The notes under the pieces were generated by a model. The model was not told the origin of the DNA and searched no databases. It saw nothing but the letters and a program-made list of their open reading frames with translations. A DNA stretch of 64,000 nt, taken from assembly GCA_029747015.1 (NCBI GenBank), contig JAKOGI010002398.1, positions 48,739 through 112,738 of the forward strand, in the 5' to 3' direction. How positions within the stretch are numbered: position 1 is the first letter of the stretch; each line of letters begins with the position of its first letter. Of this stretch, positions 47,856-59,773 are shown piece by piece. The translations under genes were made by a program, and so were the position numbers. This DNA is from Carnegiea gigantea. Its lineage: Eukaryota > Streptophyta > Magnoliopsida > Caryophyllales > Cactaceae.

Positions 47856-49101
47856 TGATAAGTGCTAGGATTTTACTTCATTTTGGGGTTTTTTGTTGCA
47901 TTTTTAGGGAGATTTATGAACTTTATGTTATAATCTACACTGCTATTGCCGTTTTACACTTAGGTATAGTTTTTTTCTATGTTTTATAGGTTTTTGGGTC
48001 TTTTCCACAATTTTGACCCCTAATTAAGTATAATTTGACTCCCCACGAATGCCATCAAGTCACCGTGCCCGTAAAAGAGAAGAAGAGCCAGAAGATTTCG
48101 AGACAGAGATCACCACGGATGGTCTGTCGTGAAAGGCCACATGTCGTGATGAGCCTTAAACTGCTTGCCTCTTCATCTTCCTTGGTATTGTGGTTAAGGA
48201 TGCTCAATTTTATACTTAAAAGGGTTGTTCAGCTACAAAAAAGAAGAAGAACTAATCTCATTTCTCAGTCATCTTTCTCACATTTTTCATTAGAATTAGG
48301 ATTCTTAGTTTATTTTTAGAGTAGAAGAAGGAACTGAAAAAAGCTTTGGCTTTTGGAGGTTTGAGGATTGGGACACTAATAGAAATCACCATTGCTACTA
48401 AGCTTTCTCTCCCTTTAGTATTTTTCTTGAACTCTTGTTTTAAATGTTGTTAATTTTAAATATGAGGAAGTAGTTTATTTAATCCAGGGATTTATTAGCC
48501 AAAGTATTGATGTTGGATCCTAATCTTCATTGCTTTTGCTTATTCTATGTTGAAATGATTGAATTTACCTTGTGATTAACATGTTGCGAGTGAATTTTGG
48601 CCAAATTTACTTGCTTATGCTAGATAGTCGAGTGAAGTATCGAAAGGATTAACTTGCTATTTGACTGACAAGGTAGAACTTGATTTAGCAATACTTGAAA
48701 GAGATTTTTTTATTAAGAAGAAACTTTAGCCAATCAAAAATCTATAACTTAGAATAAAACAAGGGCATTCGAAAGAATGTAAATTGGATTACATTAGGCA
48801 GCTCAGTTTACTTTGACAAAAAAGACTGAATTTTAGTTTGATGGCACTCCTTTTAGTCATCTAATCTATGTAAAGTGCATGATTTAATCCATTGATCCAA
48901 CTCTTTACTAGACCAAACAATTCCCTAGATATTTAATTCGATTGAATTTCCTGATTATTTAATTAGCTTAATTCGAATGATCCACTAGAATTTGTTCGCT
49001 TAGCCTTTTATAATAAGTCAAAACTCGATAGATTACATTTGGTCTCTGTGGGAACGACATTAAAACTAAACTACAACACCCGTGCGCTTGCGGTAGTGTC
49101 A
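47856..49101 (+). repeat. 5' LTR of the full-length Athila element
   Basis: Runs TGATAAGTGC to GTAGTGTCA, followed by the primer site. Contains a decayed copy of the inverted repeat described at 58785-58807. Confidence 0.93.
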
Positions 49102-49107
49102 AGTTTT

Positions 49108-49125
49108 TGGCACCGTTGTTGAAGA
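49108..49125 (+). other. Primer-binding site, tRNA-Asp type
   Basis: tggcaccgttgttgaaga matches the complement of the tRNA-Asp 3' end with five mismatches, all of C-to-T or G-to-A type. Confidence 0.8.
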
Positions 49126-49257
49126 CCAATTTATGGATATTCAGTTCTTCCTTTATAGATTGACTAAGCATTTTGTGTGTTTTTCTTTTTCTTTGTAATT
49201 TTTAATTTGTGTTGGTAGAGTCTTTTCTGGTGATCTTTGTAGGATTTCTCCAATTAT

Positions 49258-50435
49258 ATGCAAAGTCCCTTTCCTTTTGAATTCGATCCAGAAATAGAAA
49301 GGACTTTTTGCTCTAGGAGGAAGAACTCAAAGTTAGAGGAGCAAAGAGCCAAAACTCGAGGAGCCTCTTCAGTGATGGTGAGAGGAGGACGTGATCAAAG
49401 AAGGACGCTTCGGGATTTTATCACCCCGGGAGTCCAAGGAATTACCTCTAGCATTGCTCGACCAAACGTGGAAGCACACAACTTTGAGCTCAAGCCGGCT
49501 GTTATTTCTATAGTGCAACAATCCCAATTTGGATGCCCCTGTTAGAAGATCACAGCTCATCTCTCGGTATTTTTAGAGGTGTGCGACACATTGAAGCTCA
49601 GCGGAGTTTCTACTAATGCCATTTGATTGCAGCTATTTCTCTTTTCACTTAGGGACAAGGCGAGAGCATGGCTTTATTCTTTACCTTTCGGATGCATCAT
49701 AACATGGGACGAGCTCACCAAGGTTTGTCTTGCAAAATTCTTTCCTCCAAGCAAGACGGCGAGTGTAAGAAACCAAATCACTACCTTTACTCAAAGGGAA
49801 GACGAGCCACTCTATGAAGGTTGGGAGCTATTCAAGGACCGATTAAGCCGATGTCCACATCATGGGTTCCAATAGCAGATGATAGTGCAAACCTTCTATA
49901 ATGGAGTCACTCAATCGGTGAGGTCTACTATAGATGTGGCGACGGGAGGCACTCTAATGAACAAGATAGAAGATGAGGATTACAACCTTATTGGAGAAAT
50001 GGTGCTTAATAACTACCAGTGGTCCAATGAGAAAAACTACCCAAAAGGGTTGGAGAATTTGATGTTATTTCTATGCTCTCTGCTAAAGTAGATGCCATGT
50101 CATAAGGGTTAGAATAATTAAATGTTAGTTCTATTAGTTCAAGTACCCCTTCCCATCATATGAATATGTGCGGGTCTACTGATCATTTAACTATGAATTG
50201 TTAAGTCAAAACCCCATTTGCCCAATATGCTAGTGACCAAGTCAACTATATGAAGACCTATAACCCTAGACCGACCAATGATCCATTCTCCAATACATAT
50301 AATCCAAGTTGGAGGAATCACGCCAATTTCTCCTGTAGGTCTGATGCCCTTTTTATGCCTCAATCCAATTCTAGACCACCCCCTGGATTTCAAAAACTAC
50401 CTTACCCTAACAAGTACCTCAAAAGTCTAACTTAG
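49258..50435 (+). pseudogene. Athila gag
   Basis: The frame from ATG 49258 runs without shift to about 50060: N-terminal SPFPFEFDPEIERTF, AHNFELKPAVISIVQQSQFG, LFSLRDKARAWLYSLPFG, KFFPPSKTASVRNQITTF and QTFYNGVTQSVRSTID. Stops at about 49543, 49627 and 49873 interrupt it. A frameshift near 50060 moves coding to another frame, where MCGSTDHLTMNC is a half-lost zinc knuckle and NPSWRNHANFS follows. About 390 codons in total, a normal Athila gag size with the downstream part counted. Confidence 0.88.
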
Positions 50436-50559
50436 AGACAATGATGGAGAGTATACTTTTGGCGCAATAAAAGTAAGATGAGTATATTAAGCAATTAGCC
50501 TCCAAGGTTGATGTGCTTAGTACACATAATAAGATGTTGGAAGCTCAAATTGGCTAACA

Positions 50560-51950
50560 AGCTACCTTTTCATCGACACTCCTAGATAGAATTCCTTATA
50601 AGCACAAACTTAGCCCTAGGGAGCAATGTAATACCATGATGTTAAGAGGGGGAAAACAACTTGAGCGATTTAAAGGGGTTAGCCAAGATACGCATTTGCA
50701 TGATGGAAATGATGTGGTTGTTAAGAGGGAGGTGTCTACTCCTTCTAATCACTTGATAGGTGATGATGTGCTTAATTCTGATATGGTTCCTAATGACCCT
50801 AAGGAAACTTCCTAAAGACCTTATGTTCCACATTTACCGTTTTCCCAACGAATGGCTAAGGCTAAGCTTGACCAACAATTTGGGAAATTTTTAGAGATCC
50901 TTAAGAAACTATACATTAACATTCCATTCACCGATCCCTTATCTTAAATGCCTTCTTATGGTAAGTTTTTGAAAGAGATTTTGTCTAATAAAAGAAAGCT
51001 TGAAGAGATGGAACTATGGCATTGACTAAAGAGTGTAGTGTCGAGATCCAAAACAAGTTCCCTGTTGAGCTTAAGAATCCCGGTAGTTTTTCTATTCCTT
51101 GTCTGATAAGGAATGTTCTTATAAATTATGCTTTGTGTGATTTGGGGTCCATTATAAGTTTAATGTCCCTCTCCCTTTACAAAAAGTTGTACCTAGGTGA
51201 AATGAGGCCCATCACCATCGCTTACAATTGGCGAACCATTGTGTAAAGTACCCCATGGGTATTTCAGAAGATGTCCCCATTAAGGTGGGAGATTTGTATG
51301 TACCCGTCGATCTTGTGATCCTTATAATGGAAGAGGATATACGCACCCCCAATTATTCTTGGGAAGCCGTTCTTGGCCACCGTAGGGTGCCGTATTGATG
51401 TCGAAAACGATAAACTATCTTTTGATGTGAAAGATAAACATGTAGGATTTAAGTTGATTAAAGCTTCTAAATTTTCTTCTATCTCTAGTAGCTGTCATCA
51501 TATTGATGTGGTGGATAATTTGGTACAGGGGACCATTTTTAATAATGTTTCTAGTGATCCTCTTAAGCACTCTATATTGAATGATGGTACTACTAAGGAT
51601 GAAAATCTCGAAGTAGCAATGTGTGCTCAATTCTTGGAAGCTTCTCCACAAGTTCCACAAACCCTTTCCAAGATGGAAGCACCAGTGAATGATGATGTGC
51701 CCTCGTCTGATAATAAGCATGCCCCCGAGGTAGAGTTAAAACATCTTTCTTCTTCTTTGAGGTATAAGTTTCTTGGCCTCAATTCTACATATCTTGTGAT
51801 TGTGATTGTGAGTGTAAATGCATCTCAAATTGACTCTTTGCTAAGAATACTTAGCATGCATTGTAAGGCCATAGGGTATAATCTCGATGACCGTAAAGGA
51901 ATTCATCCTTCCTTCTATGTATATGCATCGTATTTTGATGGAAGATGACC
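50560..51950 (+). pseudogene. Athila protease region and linker
   Basis: Upstream piece 50630-50990 (MMLRGGKQLERFKG, FGKFLEILKKLYINIPF, MPSYGKFLKEILSNKRKLEE). The protease proper at 51016-51246 reads PGSFSIPCLIRNVLI and CDLGSIISLMSLSLYKKL; Ser replaces Ala in the DLGA-type box. A frame from 51373 to 51948 (191 codons) then begins TVGCRIDVENDKLSFDVKD and holds an acidic, low-complexity linker before reverse transcriptase. Confidence 0.82.
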
Positions 51951-51959
51951 ATAAATCTC

Positions 51960-52720
51960 AATTGAACACCAAAGGAGGTTGAACCCTAATATGTAATATG
52001 TGGTCAAGAAAGAAATTTTAAAATTGCTTAAGGCTAGCGTTATCTACCATATATCCGATGGCAAGTCGGTGAGCATAGTCCATGTTGTGCCTAAGAAGGG
52101 GGATGACGGTTGTAAAGAATGAAAACAATGATCTGATTCCTACTAGGATAGTTACGGATTGGAGTATGTGCATAGACTATAGGAAGTTGAATAAGGCCAC
52201 CTATAAGGACTATTTTCCCTTCCCTTCATCAACCAAATGCTTGAGAGATTGGTCAAAGATTCCTATTTTTGCTACTTAGATGGGTATTCAGGATTTTTCT
52301 AAATACCTATGCACCCTAGTGACTGTGAAAAGACCACATTTACTTGTCCATACGATATATGTGCCCATAGGAGAATGCCATTTGGGTTGTGTAATGCCCC
52401 CTACATTTCAACGATGCATGATGGCTATCTTCTCCAACTTTATTGAGGACATAATGAAGGTTTTTATGGATGATTTTTCTGTGTATGGTATAACCTTTGA
52501 CCATTGCTTGAATAATTTGTCCAAAGTTTTACAAAGACATGAGGATATGAATTTGGTCTTGAACTAAAAAAAGTGTTATTTTATAGTGCATAAAGAGGTT
52601 GTTTTAGGCCATATTGTTTCCAATAGGGGCATTGATGTTGACAAAGCTAAGGTATAGGTAATTGAGTACCACCTACTTCTGTAAAGGGGTGTAAGGAGTT
52701 TTCTTTGACACGTTGGTTTT
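51960..52720 (+). pseudogene. Athila reverse transcriptase
   Basis: Reads CIDYRKLNKATYKDYFPFP near 52170-52225 (first half of the polymerase fold), then CVMPPTFQRCMMAIFSNFIED and the active-site FMDDFSVYG near 52465-52490, with both aspartates intact. A stop follows LVLN at 52565-52567, then KKCYFIVHKEVVLGHIVSNRGI. Frames shift between 52279 and 52280. Confidence 0.88.
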
Positions 52721-52819
52721 TACCGATGGTTCATAAAAGATTTTTCAAAAATTGCAAAACCTCTCACCCAATTGCTTGTCAAAGATGTACCCTTTATGTT
52801 TAATGAGGACTGCTTGAGT

Positions 52820-53300
52820 GCTTTCATAGGTTGAAGGAGGCTTTGATTTATGCTCCGATTATCCAAAATCCGTATAGGGGATTACCTTTTAAGGTAATGT
52901 GCGATGTTAGTGACTATGTAGTGGGAGCAGTTTTGGGGCAATGGAAGGACAATAAGTCCTATGCCATCTACTATACGAGTCGAACTGTGGATAACACTTA
53001 AATGAACTATGCCACCACTAAGAAAGAATTCCTGGCTGTTATGTTTGCCTTGAAAAAATTCCGCCCATACATGATTTATTCTAAGGTGATCATTTTCACT
53101 GATCATACCGTATTGAACCATATCTTAAAGTAGTCCGACTCTACACCCCATCTTATTCACTGGGTACTTCTTCTCTAAGAATTTCACTTAGAGATTCGAG
53201 ACAAAGCCGGCCATAAAAAAGTAGTTGTGGATCACTTACCTCGTTTGAGTCCCGAGGCCACACCAACAGAGGAGCTTCCCATGGATGACTTCTTCCCAGA
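52820..53300 (+). pseudogene. Athila RNase H
   Basis: Reads VMCDVSDYVVGAVLGQ (first acidic residue) near 52900, then a stop inside TVDNT*MNYATT, KKEFLAVMFALKKF (Glu motif) and IIFTDHTVLNH (third motif). It ends near 53270 before the integrase. Confidence 0.85.
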
Positions 53301-53379
53301 TGATCAATTCCTTGCAATATCTCACCAAGCCACTCCGTAGTATGCTGACTTGGTGAATTTAAAGGTGTGAAGTAATACC

Positions 53380-54648
53380 GCCTGGGTTGTCTTATCAACA
53401 AAAGAAGAAATTTCTTTCTGATGTGAAATATTATGTGTGGGAGGAGCCTCTTCTCTACAAACTCTGTGGAGATGGTGTTCATAGAATATGTTTTTCGGAA
53501 GATGAAGTTCATAGTGCCTTTCACCATTACCATGCTTCAACTTATGGTGGATACTTTGGATCAGACAAGACCCTTACTGAGGTGCTTCAGGTGGGTTTCT
53601 ATTGGCCCGCCCTCTTCAAAGATACGAGAAACTTTGTCATGACTTACAATCGATGTTAGCGGACGGCGAACATTTTCAAAAGGCATGAGCTACCTTAAAG
53701 TGGGATTCTTAAGGTAGAACTTTTTGATGTTTGGGGGATTGACTTCATGGGTCCATTTCCTCCTTCTCACAATAATCTTTACAGTCTCATGGCAGTTGAT
53801 TATGTCTCTAAGTGGGTAGAAGTCATTATCTCTCCTACCAATGACTCCAAGGTGGTAATTTTCTTAAAAAGAACATCTTTATGACATTTGGGACACCGAG
53901 AGCTCTTTTGAGTAACAATGAGACTCATTTTTACAACAAACCACTTGATTCTTTCTTATAGAAGTATGGGGTTTTTCATAAGATTGTTCTGCCTTGTCAT
54001 CCCCAAATAAGTGGTCAAGTTGAGTTATCTAGTCTGGAGTTGAAAAGTATTTTGGAGAAAACGGTCGTTCGGCCTCAAAAAGATTGGTCTATGAAGCTTG
54101 ATCATGCTCTTTGGGCTTACCGGACCACTTATAAAACTCCCGTAGGCACTACTCCATACCGATTAGTGTTCGAAAAGTCTTATCATTTATCGGTTAAGTT
54201 GGAACACAAAGCATATTGGCAATTCAAACTTTCAATTTTGATCTTCAGGCGGCCAGTGAGAAGAGGATATTGTAGTTGAGTAAGCTAGGTGAATTACGTT
54301 TAAAAGCCTATCAAAGCTCCAAAATATACAAGGTGAGGGCCAAGCAATGGCATGATAAGCATATCACAAAGAAGAGGTTTGAGAAAGGTGACTTGGTCCT
54401 ATTGTTCAATTCCAAGTTGAGGTTAGTCCCCAGGCAAGCTTAGAACCCAGTGGTTGGGACCATTTGAAGTTATAAAGGTCTTTCCTGAGGGTGCTGTGGA
54501 GGTATGGAGCGAGTCCACCAGTGCATTCAAGGACAATAGGCAGCGTGTTAAGCCTTATTTTATAGGGGAACCCATTGACAAGCCCGTTGTCCATACCTTT
54601 ACTGATCTCGAGCCCTCATATGAGAGAAGGTTGAGCTCTCGACCTTAA
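53380..54648 (+). pseudogene. Athila integrase
   Basis: Zinc-binding region at about 53470-53680 (FHHYHASTYGGYFGSDKT; WPALFKDTRNFVMTYNRC). Catalytic core: [14 protein letters not shown] near 53735-53775 carries the first aspartate; the second motif reads LLSNNETHFYN near 53905-53935, so the aspartate is Asn; the glutamate region is near 54015-54050 (QVELSSLELKSILE). The C-terminal part (DWSMKLDHALWAYRTTYKTP; GPFEVIKVFPEGAVEVW) runs to 54648. Frameshifts occur near 53870 and 54290. Confidence 0.88.
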
Positions 54649-54726
54649 AAGAGCGCTTCTTGGGAGGCAACCTAAGTTTTCCCTTTACTAGTTTTTCTTT
54701 GATTATATATATTGCATTTCTTATTT

Positions 54727-55430
54727 AGAACAAAGGGGGAAAAAAGAAAAAAAATAAACGCAAACAAAAAAATAACTAATAAAAAGAGCAAAAAGAGAGA
54801 GGAAAAAGAAGGAAAAAAGAAAAAAAAAACATCAGAAAAAATAATAAGAGAGTCTTAGAAGCTCTAGACAGACGCTACCACGGACCCCTAGTGGCGTCTC
54901 ACTCGTTCCGTGGTGCCTCTGCCAAAAGTCCCAAGAATTTGCTGAAACAGAGCTGGCCACAGAGGGTCCATAGGGGACCCCACAGTCCGTGGCTAGTCTC
55001 TCCATCCATGGTCAAGGGTTTTTTCATGCCCTTTGACCTGATACATCCCTCATTCATCGTCAACCTTTTGATTCTCTCTCTCTAAATTCTCTCCTTCTCT
55101 TTCTACAACCTCCATAACTATTGATCTTCACACATTCAATTTTTACTCTAATTCCATCAAATTTCTTCCCTTTCTTCTTATTTTCTTCACTGTCACTATA
55201 AATCTGCTTTAATTTTCTCTTTTCTTCTCTTCTTTCTCTCACATTCTACCTATTTTCATACCCAAACCTTCAACAACCCAACTTAACCTTCCAATCTTCC
55301 AAATTTTCACATTTTCTTCCATATTTCTTCCCATTAGCCTTCACTTTCACAAATTTCCATTTTCCACCATTTTTCTTCCTATTTATAGGTAGTTAGTATT
55401 TAGAGCATTCACACCCATCCACTCTCCATA
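54727..55430 (+). other. Athila inter-ORF region with A/purine-rich tract and inverted repeats
   Basis: An A/G-rich stretch (54730-54850) is followed by a segment 54876-55010 containing CCACGGA and TCCGTGG strings in inverted pairs, the same motif as in the LTRs. A long pyrimidine-rich run (55070-55380) precedes the next ORF. No coding domain is seen. Confidence 0.6.
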
Positions 55431-55433
55431 ACC

Positions 55434-56719
55434 ATGGCACTAAGAAGAAAGCAAGGATCACTCAAGAGACGGGGATGTCAAGTCAAGCACCACAACGTGC
55501 ACCCCAGACCTCCAGAACCTCAACCAATGCAAGAAATCGAGGTAATATACCTAATCCCCTTGGTTTAAGCCATCGAGAACATGTTGCTCGATGCAATGTT
55601 TTGAGTAGTAAGCTAGTTGTTTTAACTCATTATTATAATGAGGATTTTTTAACTCGATTCGGTTTGTTAGATAACATTCATTGGTTATTTGCTAGGGGAG
55701 GCATTGGTTGATTTTTAGAAATTAGGGACCACACATATCAAGACCTCACTCTTGAGTTTTTGAGTACATTGCTTGTCGAGGTCACCAGTGGCCCTCGTTG
55801 TCAAGAAGGATATATTTCCTTCTAACTTAATAGGGAGTTCTATGAGCTTAATTTGAGTACTTTTAATAGTATATTTGGTATTCCACCAAGTATAAATTTA
55901 CCTTATCACTATGTCCCCAAAGACTTTAACCCAAATGCTTTTTGGAATGAAATTTCTGAGGATTATCAGTATGAGACAAGCAACTCCAAATGCATTGTTA
56001 TTAGAAATCTATGTATTCGAGTGGCCTAGAGATTACTTACTTGTAGTATGTTCACTAGGGAGGATCATTTGAATGTGCCTTGCCTATTTGAGTTATATTT
56101 CTTACATAGCATGCTCTAGGGTGACCGTCTTGATCCAGTTTCTTTCCTTGTTAGTCAGTTACACTGTGTGGCCACTAGTGCCGTACACAGTATTACGATT
56201 AGGGGCCTCATTACCCCTATTACTAGGTCTGTTGGTATTGACCTGAGCCCCAATGATAGAGTTCCCGATTCTGAGTAGTTAAACTTAGCTGTTTTTGAAC
56301 AAAGGAAGTTTTATAAGGTAGAGGTTGGGCATGTTTGTTGGATTTATCCTGGAAACCAGCTCACGCCTCTCTCTAACGTTTACTACACCAATCTGTTGAA
56401 CCGAGCCAATCTTGACTTGTTACTGGGTGATAAAGGGCTGGCGAGACCCCCACCACCTCCTCCCCCTACTTACCTTAGGGCTTGTAGTTCATCCCAACCA
56501 TCCTCCTCTTCTGATTTTACTAGTTTGCATGCTACCCTTCTATCAATCCAAAAGGAGCAAGCATCCCTCTGAGCTTGTATTCAAACTAAGCATACCGCAC
56601 TCCGTGACTTTGTTCAGGAGTGACATGATAAGGTCCATGGGATGATTGATTCCCACAACCAATATTTCTAGGACTTTAGGGCTTGTTTGGAGACTTGGCG
56701 TGATTGACATTTTTCTTAA
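55434..56719 (+). pseudogene. Athila-specific ORF downstream of pol (ATHILA ORF family, env position)
   Basis: From 55475 to the TAA at 56717-56719 a single frame of 415 codons is kept with nine internal stops and no frameshift; the likely start ATG at 55434 is one base out of frame with it. Content fits the Athila ORF family of unknown function (sometimes called env-like by position): DLTLEFLSTLLVEVTSGPRCQ, FNSIFGIPPSINLPYHYVPKD and ITIRGLITPITRSVGID are the recognisable parts. A proline run (PPPPPPP) and Ser-rich stretch come before a C-terminal helical tail. No signal peptide, transmembrane segment or fusion peptide is visible, so an envelope function cannot be supported. Confidence 0.8.
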
Positions 56720-58517
56720 CCCCACCCATCTTCTCCTCGCCCTCCTCATCCTTTTTAGTTGCTTCTTTTTCTTCCCCATTAATTCTTATGTCCTTATATT
56801 GAGGACAATGCTTTGTTCAAACATGGGGGAGTTGTGTGTTTGGTTGTGATTGTGCATGTGATGTGGATGTGTGAATAATTTGCATTTTACATCATGCATT
56901 TAGGATTAGTTTGCATTTTTTGTTGATCATTTAGTTTTTCTTTCTATTTTAGGCTTCTTTTCTTCATATTAGTTTTACATTGGCATTTTCAATTTTTTGT
57001 TGCATTTTAGATTTAGCATGCATAAAAAAAGAGAGAACAACCAAAAAAAAAGGACAAAAAATGAAAAAAGAAATAAAAATCCGCCGATGATGAGTTATTA
57101 GGTAAATAGTTTTTCCTTGGCTTATTTTGACCCTTTTTATTATGCCCATTTATGATTAAAATGTTTGATTGTAAGTTTTTGAAATATGCTTCATGTTTTG
57201 TTCATCAAGTTGACTGCGATTTGATCACTCAATTATTCTTTGCATGAATATTTGACACATGAGATATAATGAGGTAGTTGAGCTTCGGTAGTTGTCCCGT
57301 GAGGCTTTGAGCTTGAGTAGACTAATTCATCATTTTAGTCTCATATTCTTTTCATGCATAACTCTTCCTAGATTTCAAATCTCTACAACTTACTTTCACT
57401 CTTATTCAAGATCATATTTAGCATGCATATTTACCCAACATAATTGAGGCATTCTTTGAATTTATAAGCTACATTAACCAAATAGTTACCCTTATTATGT
57501 ATGATTTATCCATGGCTACCCCCTTTGAGCCTTAAAAATGTTTATTGATGCAAACCTATAATATGATCATTGGCCAAATACATGTCTTATCCCTTTTAGC
57601 CAAGATGATAGAGTTTCATTAGTTGATCAGGAGTACTTTTTAGATAATGACATTTTGTTTGGTGTGGTTTGTTTGGATGTGATAAAGGACTTATGTAGTA
57701 TTTTCCTTGGTGCCAATTGGGTTGAATTTTATGAATTGTTAGAAAAGTGTTAAAAAGTGCAAAATTTCCCTTGGCACTTCGAAAAGAAACAGCAAAAGAA
57801 GAAAAAGAAGAGACAAAATATAAAAAAAAATGTTGTATACAAAGAAGAAAAAAAAGCAAAGTAATACAGGGATTTGGCATTAATTTCATATTAGATATAC
57901 TTCAACACTTTCTCTCATTGTTAACCAACTGGGTGTGATTTTGATTATTTGAAATGTATCGGAATGAGGAGTATTTTTGTGAAAGTTGGGCAAAGATGAT
58001 TTAAACTCATAGTCTTTGGTTTTGAGCTCTACAAATTCCAACATATTTGTTCCCCCTTTACCTTTACCCATAGCCCCATTACAACCATATTAAAGTCCTT
58101 ATAATTACCTAGTATGTTTTGCATTTTAGTGGTGGTGAATTAGAGAATTTTAGTAAGCTTATGGTAGATTTGATTCTTTGGAATCGGATTTGAGATAACC
58201 GCATTATACTTTAAACACATGAGTGATAAGTGCTTCATTACTAAAGTGAGGGACTACCGGTTCTTTTACCTCTACCTATTGTATGTGCCAATATGATTGT
58301 TTAAGCTGATTTGGGTAATCAATTCAATATTTCATGTGATGGTACTTACTCTTGTTTGGAAAACTTTATTCTCCTATCTATTTTGCAATGTTTTCAATAA
58401 CTTTTGGGCTAACTTCTTTGGTTGATTTGGGTGTTGATGTTGCTACTATTGTTTACCACAGGAGGTACTTCACCATAGCTCTAGTTTCACAGTTGCTCAG
58501 GGACAAGCAACGATTCA
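56720..58517 (+). other. Athila 3' non-coding region
   Basis: Contains A-rich tracts (57025-57080, 57775-57865) and segments shared with 4800-4960 of the first Athila element. No domain is seen. Confidence 0.6.
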
Positions 58518-58530
58518 AGCGTGGGGAGTT
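58518..58530 (+). other. Polypurine tract of the full-length Athila element
   Basis: agcgtggggagtt immediately precedes the 3' LTR. Confidence 0.7.
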
Positions 58531-59773
58531 TGATACGTGCTTAGAGTTTACATCATTTTGGGATTGTTTTGTTGCATTTTTAGAGAGCTTTATGAACTTT
58601 ATGTTATAATCTACACTCATATTCCCGTTTTACACTTAAGTATGGTTCTTTTCTATGTTCTGTAGGCTTTAAACCTTTTTGCCCCGGCTTTGACCTCCAA
58701 TTGAGTATGAGTTGAGTCCCCACGGATGCTCCCAAGTCACCATGCCCGTGAAGGAAAAGAAGAGCCAAAGAATTTCAAGACAAGTCACCACGGATGGTCC
58801 GTGGTGAAGGCCACGGTCCGTGGTGGCCTTAAATGGCTTGCCTCTTTGTCTTCTTTCGTCTTGTGGCTGAGGATGCTCAAGTTTATGTTTAAAAGAGGTT
58901 GTTCGGCTGTAGAAAAGAAGAACTGATCTCACTTCTCACTGATCTTCCCCATGTTTTTCATTAGAATTAGTATTCTTAGTTTATTTTTAGAGTAGAAGAA
59001 GAAACTGAAGAAAAGCTTTAGCTTTTGGAGGTTTGAAGATTGGGACACCATTGGAGAATGACCATTGCTACTAAGCTTTCTCTCCCTTGAGTATTTTTCT
59101 TGAAGTCTTGTTTTAGATGTTGTTAATTTTGAACATAAGTGAGTAGTTTATTTAATCTAGGGATTTCTTAGCTAATGTATTGATGTTACATCCTTAATCT
59201 TCATTGCTTCTGCTTATTCTGCATTGGAATAATTGAATTCTACCTCGTGTTTGAAGTGTTGTGAGTGAATTTTGGCTAAATTTGTTTGCTTATGCTAGAT
59301 AGTTGAGTGAAATACCAAAAGAGAAACTTGTTATTTAACCGATAAGACAGTACTTGATTTAGTAATACTTGAAAGACATTTGTTTATGAAGATGAAACTT
59401 TAGCCGATCAAAAATCTACAACTTAGAGTAAAATAAGGGCATTCGAAAGAGTGCTAATTGGATTAGTTTAGACAATTCAATTTACTTCGAAAGAAAAAGC
59501 TGAATTTTAGCTCCATTACACTCCTTTCAGTCATCCAATCTATGTAAAGTGCATGATTTAATCCATTGATCCAAATCTTTACTAGGTGAAATAATTCGGT
59601 AGATATTTAACTCAACTGAATTTCCCGATTAGTTAATTAGCTTAATTCGAACGATCCATTGGAAAATGTTTGCTTAGCCTTTTATAATAGGTCAAAAGTC
59701 AATTTATTACATTTGGTCTCTGTGGGAATGATATTAAAACTAAATTACAACATGTGCGCTTGTGGTAGTGTCA
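58531..59773 (+). repeat. 3' LTR of the full-length Athila element
   Basis: Runs TGATACGTGC to GTAGTGTCA, followed by the TSD agtat. It keeps a clean inverted repeat at 58785-58807 that is decayed in the 5' LTR. Confidence 0.93.
58785..58829. repeat. Inverted repeats CCACGG/CCGTGG in the Athila LTR
   Basis: tcaccacgga (58785-58794) and tccgtggtga (58798-58807) form 10-bp perfect arms around 3 bases. Directly after, CCACGG T CCGTGG (58811-58823) forms a second hairpin. The 5' LTR copy (48112-48150) has mismatched arms. Similar pairs occur at 54880-54920 inside the element. Confidence 0.8.

Larger units (their letters stand above)
47856..59773 (+). mobile_element. Full-length Athila Ty3/gypsy retrotransposon, 11.9 kb, nested in a LINE
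   Basis: LTRs of 1246 and 1243 bp, TG...CA ends, an exact target duplication AGTAT (47851-47855 and 59774-59778), tRNA-Asp primer site and polypurine tract define the element. Gag, protease, reverse transcriptase, RNase H, integrase and the Athila-specific ORF downstream of pol all occur in order on the plus strand. All carry stops. The LTRs differ substantially (about 30 differences in the first 190 bases, fewer later), so insertion is old. Confidence 0.95.

Noticed and set aside
48035..48319. Plus-strand open frame of 94 codons in the Athila 5' LTR
   Set aside because: It lies wholly within an LTR and the matching stretch of the 3' LTR (58726-58926) gives a different, shorter frame; it is not conserved as protein.
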